DNA from: Prostheceraeus crozeri
Taxonomy: Eukaryota > Platyhelminthes > Polycladida > Euryleptidae
Assembly (NCBI GenBank): GCA_907163375.1
Contig: CAJQUW010015666.1
Span: forward strand, 62,001 to 126,000
Length of the DNA stretch: 64,000 bases
Direction of reading: 5' to 3'
The notes under the pieces were generated by a model. That model had not been told where the DNA came from. It worked only from the letters and a program-made list of their open reading frames with translations, and searched no databases. Shown piece after piece: positions 22,382-37,300 of this stretch; position 1 is the stretch's first letter, and every line of letters starts with the position of its first letter. Position numbers and translations under genes: made by a program.

Positions 22382-25300
22382 CTGAAAACAAAACATATTT
22401 CAATTAGTATCATCAATCTGTTATGACAGAGGAGATAACAAATCTCTAACATTGAAAGTTATGTCAATGTTCACAGCAGTTGTAACCTTGCATAACCAAT
22501 CTATCAGTAGTTCTCAATGCATGATGAACTTCAGTTAGAAAATCTTATTTTCTCCGGCTGACTATGAAGCAACGGGAGCTAGAGAACTAATCTATAACAC
22601 GCATCTAGTTCATCCGTCCAGTACTACTCTGTCTTATATGAAACAGAAACAATGACGACCACAGATGGTTTCAACATAAAATGTTAAGATTCAAAACGGT
22701 ATAGAGTTGAATAAAAAGTGAACAGAAGTTGACTCTACGATATGGTGTGCTACAATACAGCAATCCCGATCAACGTGATCATTCGGTTGAGATCATACAA
22801 ATTTATTGCCTCTGTCGGAATCGATCAATAGAAAATCTCTGCTGCTTCGTCAGAGATAGAAATATCGTGAATTTCCATGCCAACTCGTGCTGATTTACTA
22901 TTGAATGTGGATGGAGACATGAACGATGACATCTTCAAGATATCCATAGTTGATAGCTTTTTAATTCCAGCATCAATTAATTGACTGCTCATGAAATTTA
23001 GTTTATTGGTCAGAAAATTGTTCGAAACAAGTATTGAAGCTGAATCAGATTGTTGATGTAGTTATATCATATGTGATCTCCGTGGCTCAGTGGTTTAGTG
23101 CTTGGTCTATCGATTTTCTGGTCCAGAGGTCGAGCCCCTATAGTGTTATTGGAAGTCTGCAGGAAGGCATCCTGACTAAACATACCACAACGGTCTAGAA
23201 AAGTCTGACTATGTTACCACCGTCCAAGCCCCCTGAATAGGGCAGTAGTGACGTTAAAGCTTCATTTCAATGTAGCTACATAAAAACGTATTTTTCAAAT
23301 ATTCTGCGCATGCGCATGTGGTGCTTAGAATGGTCTATAAAACCAATGGGGCGCCAATCCTCCTGTACGACTACTTATCGCCTGGTTTTTATAAGAAAGG
23401 CGACAATGAAACAACACGGCTCCCATGAGAAGGAGTGCACCTGGCTTATAGACGGATGTCAACGAGATATACGAGGACACCTTACACGCTAACGAGAAAG
23501 GAGCCAATGAGCTAATGGGGAGGCCTATGATAAATTGGACTGTCAATTAAGTACAATGGTGCCTATGAGGTAGGAAGATATCCTTGAAGTAGCAGTGCGC
23601 ACATGAAACATGCAACGGGGCGCCTACATGCGAGTACAAATAATCAACATGTTTCATTTGGGAATAATCTTCTTCCAATGAATTATTAAGATCCGGGTTG
23701 TTAATGTGGGCGCACGGTCGATGGTCACAGCCCACCCCATTAGATATTATTCTTTTTATTATTCCTTTTAACTTACTTTTAGATAAAATAGAAAGCTATG
23801 AAAATTGGAAAACAAGGCATGTCTATGAAAACAAGGAAAATAGCTGCACTCGTTTGATGAAGGTTCATTAGATTTCATACGAAATAGAAACAGGCAATAG
23901 TGTTCTATGTTGTAGCTAATGTCGTGCTGTATATCGTGCAAGCTTCTTCAGTCAATATCCGGTGTTCATCTTCAAAATAAATGATGTTAGGAGTTTATAA
24001 ATAGATCTCCACTTAGATTTTGCACCATTTTCGTGACTTTTGCGGAGAATAGATTTTATAGCATTAGTCGTGGATGCTCGCAAGGATGCACGGATGATAG
24101 TGACAATTCACTCTAGGTCATACAGAATTCCCGTAAGCAATGTACTTGGTATTTTTGCTTCTGATAACTTTTGGGTGAATCACTCTCGCAGTATATTTCA
24201 TAACATCACTAAAGTATTCGAATCAATTACAAGCATTTAGACGGATTAAATTTCCACTGTCAATTCAATTATTGATAAAAGAGTAATTCTTGATTCACTT
24301 TTTACAGCGATCATCCCCATCAAATGCAAGGAAACAAAATAAGAAATTAGGGTCAGACAACCTATACTCTCACACCATGCAAGAGCATCGACCTATAGTC
24401 ACGGACAAGTTAATACATAGCTCTGAATTCCAATTTTGATCTACATCGTTTAATTGGAGAAAGCATTCTTAAAAATGTCATCAATTGATCAACATTGTCA
24501 TGATACAGAAACAATGACGACCACAGATAGTTTTAGCACAAAATGTTAAGATTCAAACTGCTACAGGTTTGAATGAAAAGTGAACAGAAGTAGACTCTAC
24601 AATGTAGTGTCAGATAAATACAAACCAATCTCCATCAACACGATCATTCGGTTGAGATCATACGAATTTATTGCCTCTGACGGAATCGATCAATTGAAAA
24701 TCTCTGCTGTTTCGCCAGAGATAGAAATATCGTAAACTTTCATGCCAACTCGTGCTGATTTACTATTCAACGCCAACACAAGAGATGCATTAATTACTTG
24801 GCGATTCCAACCCACTCGTACAGCGCAGTTGATAAGTATTAGCCGCAATTACTGAATCGTGTTTACAATATCTCAACAAGATATATGTTGATCATTCAAT
24901 ATAGTTGATGACATCCAATTCCGAATAGAGGATCCCGGCTGTTCTTCAAGAGATGAATCATAGCGCACATGTGTGAGACATCCTTAGAATCAAAATGCCA
25001 TTTCTCAAAAATGTTATTTACCAAAGAAAACGTCTGAGCTTGTCTGACTTTATATCTTCACTTCCCTATTCAACTGTCAGTTGCTGTAACGATCGAGTTA
25101 AAACCCAGAACGCACTATAAACCGTCTCTTTCCGCTAACTGACCTGACAAATCAGAAATGTCACCCTCTTATCTACCACTCATATAAACAAGTTCGTAGC
25201 ACTGAAATGATAACGGCTGAAGTAAGTTAATGGACAAAATCTCTTCCATACAATTTCTTTTAACAAGACGAAAATACAGGAAATAAGGAATATCATAAGT

Positions 25301-28300
25301 GCTAGGAAGTTATTAAGCAACATAAATTATAAGGACTAGACCATCCATTTTCTGACTGTTTATATTTCTCGGGAGGTCTCCGTACACTCTCAATGTTGGT
25401 GTGTCAATCGAATGACATTTTTGATGAATCTCATGAATAATATTTGGACACAACACAACTTCATCTATGATCATAAGCCACTAACTTCAATCAGGCGATT
25501 TTGGGTCACTCCATAAAACAACGAAGGTTAGACGGAATAGCTTACAATTGGCTGTCGTATACTTTTGCTCATCCTTTCCATCATTCATTCTTGTGTTTTC
25601 CATCATTTTCGCCGATAATTATCATACTGCCATTTTAGCAGCAAAGAAAACTGCTGAAGTCGATTACAATTACTAGGTTCATAATAACAGCTCACCATCA
25701 ACCTACATATCTTCCATTACTCTGATAGTTCATCGATTTCAATAAAATGTGCAATGAACAGTAGTTTCACTATGATAAATTATCATCAATGAATGCAGAT
25801 ATCGGTAGCGTGGGTGTATGGATGATTCTCGTCTAAAGCTTCTAGAATTCGTTCATGGGCAGGGAGGACGGGACACCATCAGTAAAAGATCATTTGAAAA
25901 GGACAATTGGCAACAGACAGTACAACATCGCGAAATGCAAACGGACACGTGAAGAACTGAGTGAGTATTATTCAATAACATCGAGTACAAATCGCCAAGT
26001 GTAACAGATGAACAGCAAGTTATACATCAGAACGAAATCAAAGAGAAATTATTAGGCCGACCTAGTACACATGAAGAATAATTGCTATCTTAAACATTTC
26101 TGTAATAAAAATGTATTCTTTGCATACCGCCGTGAACACCAAAAGAAAAAAACCTGATGAAAATGTTTCAATTAAAGCATTGCAGGAACGACCTCTGACG
26201 GGTCTGGCTTTAAACCGACATCAGAGATGTATGCCTTATTGCAAAGAATCGGTCACTCAGATACAGATAAATCGTCATTATAACAGCAAGCATCTTAGAT
26301 GCCATGGCCAAAATTGCGCTGATTTATTATTAGTGCATACTAGAGGTGGACATGTGAGCCCCGCGCTCCGGAGCACGCCCACCTCTGGTGCATACATTAA
26401 TGAAATATCATTCCAAATCCTGCTATTAGACCTTTATATAAATCCGCCACTTCTTCAATTAGGTGCACTGTTGTAGAAAATCATATTACGACCTTTAAGC
26501 GAGAAAGCCACCCTCTTAAAATTCTGTGTAGTCCTAGAAAAGACATTGGCAACCTGTTGCCCGCGAGTGATCATTGAAGTTGAATCGCAATCTTTTCAAG
26601 GGACCATCGAAGCGATTTTTGTCTTTCACATTCGGAAGCTAATCTTAGTGAACAGAATCATACCCACAAAAGTCATAGAACGCTGGCTCCTGGCTCTCGA
26701 GATGCTGCTAAGACAATACTGAAATCCGAAATCCGTGCCATTTATTCAATAATTAAAGAATTTTTAGTGATGTACATGCTAAAAATGGTCGAACGCCTCC
26801 TATGTTAATATGCGCCTCACACAGCGATAATTGAAAACTTCTTCAGCAATCATTTAGTCATGCATTACATTACATCTTAAATATGTACAAGATCAAGTGT
26901 CCATTACAGCCTACACAATTTTGTGACTGGCAAAAATCACTGGAGCTGTCTTAAGACATCAAATGTTCTGTTTACTCTATACACAGTATGTGCCTACTAA
27001 AGACTAATGAATGCAAAGTGAGAACGCAGCAATTGTATTCTGCGTATCAAATATGGAAAATTGAGAACTAGATACTCATGCTCTTCCAACACTTCAAAAC
27101 AGGAAAGTCAAAACTTTTAAGGAAGTGAAGAATGTACTGTTGCGGTACCGAATTGCGACCAGCAGAAACATTAACATTAGCTCGCAGAGAGTTGAAGGGC
27201 CACCTAACTCGGTCTCCGGTTGTCAGTCTCATAAAAACACCAAAAGAAATCACAAAGTCAACCATTTTCCTATGCTTCTTGATCGCCTATCAGACCACCA
27301 ACATCCAAATCAAATCATCAATGTATTCGTGGGAGTAGGTTGTTGTGATCTTTCTTGATAAAGAAATACCGTACTTTTGTCTTGAATGAAGAACACTCAA
27401 TTTGCAACGTCGAAAACACGAGTCGCATTCATTGAGAGCATAGACAAAATCCTGCATACTTCCGTGTCCGACCGTTCAAGAGTTGAAAGTGGAGACCAAG
27501 ACTTCTATTTTGCACAACTCCGTAATTCATCAAAAAAACTATCAATGTACTACTAGGTCATGGGACCTTGAAAACGCCTTAATCTAATTAATCAGCAGTT
27601 GTCTCCCAATCCTCCAACTAGCAACAATGATAGACGCGAAGTACGTATAACCGGACTAAAACAATGAGACAGATAATGTAGACAAGAACAGTCCGAGTTG
27701 AAACCTGACCGATGCATTGAAAGCTGATTTTCTAATTATATTATTCTGTATTTCTAATTATGCACAAAGACAATACATCAGCTGAATTCGTTAAAGATGA
27801 TCATCAGTGATCCTTGTTCTGTATATTTTCATCCTATCCGCGATAACTGAGTGACAAATTGAGCTGTCTGTTCAATCATTTTCACATCAACTGTCGTCGC
27901 ATGTGTTACTTAAAAATAGTCAGCAAAAGAGTTGTGTAAAAAATAGAATGAAGTTCAACTCAGAATAATTGAGAAACTTTTCTGGGAAGGAATATTCGCT
28001 TATCTTCTTGAAGCAGAAGTCTCAAGAAAGGCTGAAAAGTAGAATCATTTGTCAGAATGGAAACAAAAGGCAGCCATAATGATGATCGAGGGTAACACTT
28101 CTAAGTGCCAGAAATTAATATTGATCAAATGTCTATTTAAAAATTCACATAAATCGCTGCTGTCAACTACTCATTCATTCTCACGAGCTAACAATCTAAA
28201 TAATCCTCTGAACGCGTTGAACTCAGCTCTGTCGGAGCTCCATGTTCACGGGATTAGGTCGGATAGCGTATACACACCGTCAAATGCCAAGTCTTCATCT

Positions 28301-31300
28301 CGGGATTGAAAGTTCTCCGTAAACAGAGGCAATCATTTCACAGATCGCTGTCTGACGCTTACCTTCTCAACCTTCACCACACGACGCCGCAAGTGTCATT
28401 CACAATCCAGACACGGTTGTAACGGACGACGATAAAAACGCACTAGCTGACTCATCTTACATGCCACTCGTTAACCTCAGATCTGAACCAGCCAAATATC
28501 AATGACAGCAAGTAAAGATGCCGTCAACCGTGTCAAGAAAGGATGAATACTCTAGCGAGAGTCGTTAAGGAATGGGCGAAGATGCGGCCGCCCTCCATTC
28601 GACATGAGCAGTAGAAATAGACAGGGAGGGTATTCTGCGGCTATTTCATTATTTCCTTTTTTAATCTGAACTTGGTTAGCAGGTGATTTCTTTAACTTAC
28701 TGCATTCTAGTTGCACTTCAGCTATTTAGATATTTAAAGACAAACTAGGAGGTAGACCTAGCTCACAAACAGCGAAGTATCAACTATAGGTCGCTGACGC
28801 ACTGTCAATCAACATAGAGACCTGCAGAACAAGGGAATGAAACGGTCTCTACCAAGTGATTGTTTGAATGTAAGAAATGTACGGAAGAAAACAACGAACA
28901 TAGCACAATCTTCATGATATACATGGAATTTTGCCAAGACCGCCATCCCTTCGACAAAATCCTGGCGACACCCCTGTCCAGACATCGCCGAAGTTGAAGC
29001 AAAGGGCATAATGAAATCAAAACTCTTGGTGAGAGAAGAAATGAATGAACTGCTTCTGTGTAGGCGAAACAAGTGTCGAGTACAGTGTTTTATCCACTCC
29101 AAGTGGTTCAAGGGGGGGATTTTCCTTCAGGGGAGTTCTGAAAGTTTATGTATCTCATCAGGCAATGAGAAATCCTTATGTGCAATATAAATGGGCCTCT
29201 ACATGACATGTCACTAATCTGATCTGTTCATGAATACTTCAAAAACATGCCTAAGTATGCCTATTTTAGGCCTATAATTTCGAGACGATGGAAATGCATT
29301 TAAATTGTAACTTTTAACTAATCATTTGTTGCAGATTAATGATTACTTTATTGTCTGAAAGGTATTTATTTGATGGCCAATATAATTCGCATCAATTAAT
29401 CATCATTATCATTACAATACATCATTAATTACTTTCACTTGTACATATGTACACTTTCCTTGAATATCTTAGTACTTTTACATAATGTAGAAAAGTCGCA
29501 GCAGCGGGAAATGGAAGGATTATAAATCTTGCTTTGTCTATGGATAGATGACTCCCGCTCACGAGTGAAGCCGCGGTCTGCAGCCAATGGAGCGTCACTA
29601 AAGCGATTTAAAAGCAAAAGGCGGTTTAAAAGGCGATATTAAAAATTAACAGCTACATCCTGCATCTAGTGTATAATTTTAGTTATGTCTTCCAACATGG
29701 GGGGGGGTTTCTGACATTTAAGGGGGAAAGTCCCCCCCCCAAAAAAAATAGGGCTGGATAAAGCACTGGTTGAGTATAACTTGTAACTTGTAGTTGCCGA
29801 TGACTTTGTGATCAGAAAAAGTAGCGAAGCCCTATTTCTTCTTCCAAAATACAATTAGTAACCGCTACCTCCAATGCCAGAAAATAATAAGAAAGATTTT
29901 GCAGTCGCTCTTAGCCTAATTTTTGTCATTTAAAAGGCGATATATCGAAACTGAAGTCTTTGAAAAACCGGACTGCTATTTGTAGCTAACAATGCAAATT
30001 TCATGCAACATAATATTGAGCTACTTTGAGTGAATTGCCTTCAATATTTTCTTCATGTATCAGTATTTGTCATTACATCGCAACTGTTTTCTATTCTCTA
30101 CCTTTTGATTTGAACAATTTGTCATATCAAAAGAAAACAGATGGCGATACAGTATGGCACACTGAAGCTTTTGAAATGTTGTAACAGTTATGTTGCTCAG
30201 CGCATGTGATTTATGAATTCCAACGATTTCGATTTTTGGTATCGATAGAAGAAACCCTTCTTTTCACATTACTTAAGTTTACTCGAACGGTCTATTGTCA
30301 GCGAAAGTCTAGAAATTCGTATAGTAGAAGCGTTGTTAATAAATGATAAAACTCCTAGATTGAATCAAACCCTAGGTCTTCTTGGTAAATCTCTTTTCCT
30401 AAAAGTATTCGAATAATTGTTTTTTGATACTTGTTATTGTTTTCCTTGAATCGTTGTTGTCTTTGTCACCGTCTGAGCTTATTATGTCTACTAATTGGTT
30501 GCAGCTGCGCGAAAGTAAAATTATGACTAATATAGTGAAAACACGAGTAGAGGAAGTGCTCTGACCTGTTGAATATTTCGCTTGCCTGCCAAGAATGGCT
30601 AAAACCATCAGGAGACAAATGCAATTTATTACATTTGAGATATGACTTCGAAATTGACAGCCGACTATCTATGATAACATTATCATTTCGATTCCAACGG
30701 GAAGTTAATGTAACAGTTGATTGATACATGACAGCACACTTGATGGATGACAGCTCAGCGTTGCATCTAGTTGATCCGTCATTCTCATCTTACACTTCAC
30801 AACAACGGCTGTGATGTAGATTTACGAACCATGCTCATCAGACGAACAATCGAAAGGAAATTCATCTGTGGTTGACATTGTAGTACAAGCACGGCTTGTG
30901 TTCAGATTCGTGAAAGATCAGTACTGATATTCGACAATCATCCATTAACAGAAACTGCAAGTCAGTGTAAATGAGCGTTGGTGACCAGTTCACTGAACTT
31001 GACTTGTTCAACACAGACACTTGAAGGCTAGCTTTCTTCCCTATTGGGTGGAACAGTGCAACTGCATGATTTTCACAACTGAATATCTGAGCAGTTGAAA
31101 GAGAAAAATGCAAACTGACTTTTTCATATACTGACTATATACAAAAAAATGACTATTTTTATTTCAGATGTGAAAATAAATGCGGATCTTTTAAAAAATA
31201 AATGATGAACTTTTTAATCCAAGCAACTTTTAAGATGTCCAACAAGCCGAATTAGTTAGCAGAATTTGCGGGTGAACTAAATGCTCACTCGTCACATGAA

Positions 31301-34300
31301 ATGCAAAGCCATTTCCAGTTGTAATGTCAGAGTAAAACGAAATATCTCCAATTGCACAATCAATAAAGTGCGCTACATTTTTGTATTTTAGATATCTATG
31401 GGTCATCATTTCTAAACGAAGAGAAACTCTCGATGCGCTGACTTATCACATCTTGAACGATTAATAGTAATAAACTGAGCCAAGTTTCCAGCATGACAAT
31501 CGTGTTCATGCAGAAAATACTGCCGCGTTGGGAGTTTGTCGTCGAATGTCTTCAAGACTTCTCTCAATTTGGCAATCTTAAGTTGTTCCCATGTCTTCGT
31601 GATCTTTCGGAATGAGATTTCTGTTTGGAGGTGCATTAAGTCAAGCAAGTTCGCAGACAAACTGACGCGGTCAATCAGTCAGTCGAAATTTATCTTTCAA
31701 TAAATATTCTAAAGGAAACACTGTAAGAATGAATGCGAAATTGCAAAGCTTTCACGAAAGTCTCGGAGTTTGAATTATGCAAGCGATTAAGAGAATAGCC
31801 GCTGCAATCTCATTGAATCAACCTTCTATAATTAATTTCCATAAGAATTCCCTCTACCTACATAAGCAAATTTAGCCCCTTCGAAATTCGCAGACATTTC
31901 CATTTCTGAGAAATAGCAACAACTAAAATACGAAATGCAATGAATTACTATTCACTTCACATAATCAGTTTGTGTCTTTAAGCTGCTCAGCTATTCAGGT
32001 CTGAAAAATATGCAACTTCTCTTCTCCACCCTATGTGACATCTATGCAACGTAACTGTCGAATGAATTAGCTCCCGACTTCCTAATTTGCTTTCACATTA
32101 AACAAAAAGAACTGTAATATGAAGGTAAATCGAGAATTGAGATACCAATGATGAAAATAATCTGAATACGTCCATTCAAGCGACATTTAACACATTACAT
32201 TTGTTATTTCACTGTGTTTTGACATGAGAACTGCTAAATATAGTACATGAATCAACTCATTGTCTTCCAATTTCATTTAGAAATAGGTCAACAATGCAAA
32301 CAAGTTATGTAAGGCGTCTGTAAGAACTGCCTTGATGTCACTGAGGGATTGTCCATGTAGAGAATGTTAAGAGGTCCTACATGTAAACATTTGAAGAATT
32401 TGAGATCAAGTGCATCTAGTGATCGAAACCTGCTCCTTGGCAGCGAAAGCAACGTGACCGCGCGAAGAGCCTCAGAAATCCTAACACCATGTTTGCCGAT
32501 TATCGACAGCACTCCTTCAGGAATGTCGGAAATACAGAAATGTGCTGCCGCGAAACGTCATCTTTCTAACCACCCATCACGGGCATGTGTGACACTTGTT
32601 TGGTTAATATCTGCCACCAACCATGCTTCATTAGATTACTTTCACAGCACCGAAGTAGCGCAATGAGTGAGAAACTCTCGTGAAAGTCCTCAACCACCAA
32701 ACAATTTGGAATTGACGATTTCACCTCTATTGGACAACATGGGTGACATTGCAAATGAAGCGATAGTCCATTATCTAATGTTCGAAGATACTGATCATAG
32801 AGTAGGTATATTAGGTAGAGTGGTAACTCCGCATTTATCAAATCCCCAATGTGTATGCACATTCCATTTTATTAGACGAACTCGAGGGGAATACACTTTG
32901 TAATTGTTGCCAAATTTTTGCATTTCTGAAGAAATTACAACGGAATTGAGTGATCATGATTGTAATGCAGAAGGAATGATGGCATTTTACAGATTCTCAG
33001 TGTCATGACAGCCTTTGCGATTTAATGCTTGTTAAATTAGCAATTCGAAGAGTTCCTATTACTTTCATGCTCAACCTCAAGAGTATTTTCTTAAGCGTGA
33101 TTATATCACAGGCAACCTGCCACTGGTAGAGCAAAATCACATAATGAAAGATAATTAATTATCTTTGGAAGATGCAAATGGGTCCACATCACCATTCAGA
33201 TTCAAGGAATGAAATGATCGAATCATAAAATCATGACGGTGAAAATTCAATAAAAAAACTTGAAATTTCAGCCAAGAAAGCACGAATAATATCACGACTT
33301 TTTTCATCAAGACTTCCATTATCATACAATTCATGAAATTCCCTTGATAATCAGCTTTATTTCCGCCTAGTTGGGATGCTTTTTAGCAAATATTCATTCC
33401 TTTTCATATCCAACTTGTTTCATACTACTTATATAGGAGAGTCATCTCGGTAGTATATTAATTGGCAAAATTTTGACTATTTTAAAACTGCTCAAATATT
33501 CTTTTGGACCACGGGAACGTAATCTCCGCAAAAAACTGAATCTTTTCATATAAAAATTTTCACTGTATACAGATACTTTTTTGAGTCGACAATCTGCCTA
33601 TATATCCCTACTCTATGATACTGATCAACTGTTCTAATGAAATGTGAATTTGATCAAAAATCATCAATCGGTGCACATCGATATAACCTTTTGAAAGATT
33701 TATTAAAATTAGTGTGTCTATTTGACAATTAGCTAAGTTGAGAGATAAAAGACATAATGCCCTCGCCGGACATTTGATAAAGGATGTAAATTTGGGAAAG
33801 CCAATTGTCTGTGGTAGGTCTGAAATAACTTGTTTTCAACATCACACGATGCATTTCAATCTTATGATCAAGGTTGTCTTCAGGTGACAAATTATTTAAG
33901 GTTCAGGAGACCAGAATTGAAAAGCGAAATCGTAAATTTGCTAACTTGCGTTTCATTCATTCTTCAGTCCGTTATTAAAGCGTTTTTCATTGACGTCGTT
34001 TGTTGCTTGACAGTCGATAGATTTAAAATGAGCATTGATACTGACGGTTTATTCCGACGTCTCCACAGGCAGATAAGGGAATACCGTACACAGGAACTCA
34101 TTTTGTTCATAATAGGAGCAATAGTAGAATCTTTTGAATGAAAAATCATGTTTTCCGAATTCAGAATTGAAGTACAGGAAAGATGGAGAACACGTTTTCA
34201 GTCCCGGGTGAGATTCTAGGGGCTATTTTCAACAATTCCGCACTTACAAACCTATTCCATATTTAGAGGCAATTATTTTGGCAAGACAATTTCATGGGAA

Positions 34301-37300
34301 GTAGAGATTCAAATTACCATCTATTGTCTAACTCATAATCCATGAATGAATGTGAATCCATCGTCATCATAAACAGATTGAGATATAAATCGTACTATAA
34401 TTGTCTTAAAAGCGCTTTGATAAAACATACGTGCTTATTTCCAAACGTGTCAATGTGCTACAACATCGTTCACCTGCGATCTAGAGTAGTATTTAATGAG
34501 CCTAATTCCAAGGTGGCTAAGCATTTCGCAAACAAAAACAAGTTTATGTAGGCCCACGAAGTCTCCACTATGATGCGAATCAAGAACGACCCGATTCGAG
34601 AATCGATTCGATTCTAAATTTGCCGTTTCGCAGGTCTGTATTACTCGTAGAAAAGCATTTGCTTTGTGAACACATGTGGCGACGAAGGTTACAAGCGCAT
34701 GACAAGACTTTTGCCTTCATTATTGCGGATATCCTGTCAGTTTATTATCCTCTTAGGAAAGAACCCAATGAATGCACTTCATATCCATTAGTATAGGCAA
34801 TGCAAGTGACGGAGGCTTAATGTTTTGACTTTATGAAAATGCATTTGAGGAGGTCGTAACGAAAGAGGATATTCGTCATTTCTACATAATCTGAAACGCT
34901 GTGAGATTTCAAAAAAATACTGAAGGTACTATCGTTCATAGACACTTACCCGATAACTGCTTTAAAGCATGAGATTTATCGTCTGCTCGGGATGAATGGG
35001 CACGAGCAGCCTTCTGCTTGATGTAGGGAACTGAAAACACAACGATAGAGGACGTGCAAAATACAAGACGACAATTTGGACACGAAAATTCTTAACATAA
35101 ACATGACTACAGCTGATTGTAATCCAAGCAGGACAAAATGCATACACCAAATAATTTCCATACGGGACTTCGACTGGTACAAAACGGTGACAATAATTGC
35201 AATCAATTCGTCTTGAACAAGAATGCATGCGCAACATTTCCGATTATGAGACATCCACACATTTCCGCACACTCAAAAAACTACACCATCCGCAAGTCTC
35301 AACCTGAAATCCTTATTTGACCGACAGAGTCGAAGCTAAGAACGAAGGTAGCGCTCATTATGAGCAAATCTTTCCGGCTAATTCATGTGAAGAACAATGT
35401 GCCAAATTCAAGCCGGTTATGACTCATTACTACATAAACAGAAGATGAGGTATCAAATGAATGACTCAAACAATTCTCTCGTGGTAGGTTAGAGGTTAAG
35501 TAAAGTATATAAAGAGTGGATCAACTTTAAACATATGTAATGTGACCATGCAAAACATATGTAATGTGACCATGCATTTAGAAAGACATTCAATGATCGA
35601 GCAAATGAATGTGAAGTACTAAAGAAGACAATAAAACGTGACAACTTTTTCAATGAAGGATGAAACCTTAACTTTCACTTTTTTATTGCTTTCATTTACA
35701 CTTACTCAGCACTCAGTAACCTCAGACCTAACGACGACAGAAGAGATAGTTATGGTCAAACTCAAAGCTAACTGTACAAGACAGTCACACAAAATGATTG
35801 ATGACAATCATGAAATAGTATTTTAACTACATTTTTAAATTGGTTGAAGTCTAGCAAAACACTGACAACATTCAGAATGAAATTTGTTCGAATTCTTGCA
35901 ATATCAGTCATGCAGAATAATATCACGTATAAGTAGGCGTCTACCTTACAATGCTCATGATTATTGCGATAAGCATGTATCGTGCATTTGTACAATCATG
36001 CTCAGGGTAGCTACATTTTTCAACCTTCAATACACTTGACACTGAGTCTAGAAACAGTAGCCCATACATCTCATGACATATTCGCATGGTTTCTGACCTC
36101 ATTTCTATTAGAGGTTCATGAACGATTAATCATGATTACTAAAACGAACCGTCAACATTGAAGCATCGATAAAAAACAGTCAAGTGACTGATAATATATA
36201 AACCTTTCTATATGAAAGAATATACTTAGACATAACCGGTATCATTCAACTACGAGGGGCTTGCGAAATTCCGTTGAAAACCATACAATCACATGCCTGA
36301 TAGTGATATCACGTGTCATAGATATTGGCCGCAAAATCTTTTAGGCTTTGTTTGAAGATAGGCGCATGTGGCCCTGGAATGTCTCGTCTTTGGACACAAT
36401 TCTACCAACTTTTGTTTGCTTTTTCGTGTTGGTGGTGGCCTAACTTGGAAAAACAGCTACAGTATTATGCTGCTATATTGGAACGATGAATTTCAGATCT
36501 AGATAGTTCTTATCTTCCTCTCATGAAATCAGCCTGTTATTCATCTTCTTTACTCGGCTACCCTAATATATACATTATACATAACGGTATTAGTTACACA
36601 CTTTAGAGAGGATAGTATTGAACTCTGCTCTTGCAGAATTTCAAAGTCTCTTTCAATTGGATTATACGATTAATTACATATTATAAAACAGTAATAGGAA
36701 CACTAGATTATAGGGATCTATCCGAAATTGTCTAGAATTTTACTATACCTTTTCCCGAAGCTGTTGTCACAATCTGCAAACTTGATGTCAAAGTCAGATC
36801 AGAGGTCTTAATCATCATCAACCGCGTACTTGTGACGCATGAATGTCATCAGCAGAAATTTTCTGCAGGGAATTCCGAGCAACTTTGTTGCTGTCACAAT
36901 CTGCACAGTTGATGTCATTGTATTGTTTTACCGCCGCCCTCGTCTCGACAAAAGCGCTAAGACAGCTAGCTAATTGTCATTTTCTGCCCACGTCTTAGTC
37001 AGGCCCGGATCAAGAATTTCGGAAGTTGACCGTGATCGTATCATAAATGCATACAGTGAAGGCCGAGACTACATAGAATTAGCTGAGAACTTGAACATCA
37101 ACTTGCGTTCTGCCTATCGCATAGTGAGGGAGTTTAGAACAACAAACAGACGCCATGATCTTGCAACAGGAGGCCATCCTCCTCGAAAGATGACATCAAA
37201 GGATTGATGAGTTGGTTAGTTTCATAGAAACGAAGCCTACAGCTACACTGGAGGAAATGAGATCGCTTCTAATGGAAAAGTACCCAGGACTCAGTATTTC

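Larger units (their letters stand above)
22382..34949 (-). other. PDZ-GEF last intron (12.6 kb)
   Basis: Intron between the two small C-terminal exons. It holds the 268-bp direct repeat, a SINE, the 47-bp MITE and one ~975-bp repeat. Scattered open frames of 60-121 codons (for example 26111-26476) have no recognisable homology. The remaining stretches look like plain non-coding AT-rich DNA. Confidence 0.6.

Noticed and set aside
23083-23138. Functional tRNA gene
   Set aside because: A- and B-box-like words are present, but there is no complete cloverleaf and the sequence continues into a SINE body.
26111-26476. 121-codon plus-strand frame as a gene
   Set aside because: It runs across the 47-bp MITE and its target duplication, so the frame is accidental.
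28925-28976. Right end of a CAGGGG-type hAT element (cgacacccctg)
   Set aside because: The end looks plausible, but no matching left end or target duplication was found.
35638-35826. Short secreted peptide (hydrophobic N-terminus)
   Set aside because: 62 codons with no cleavage context, no homology and no splice support. A chance hydrophobic frame cannot be excluded.
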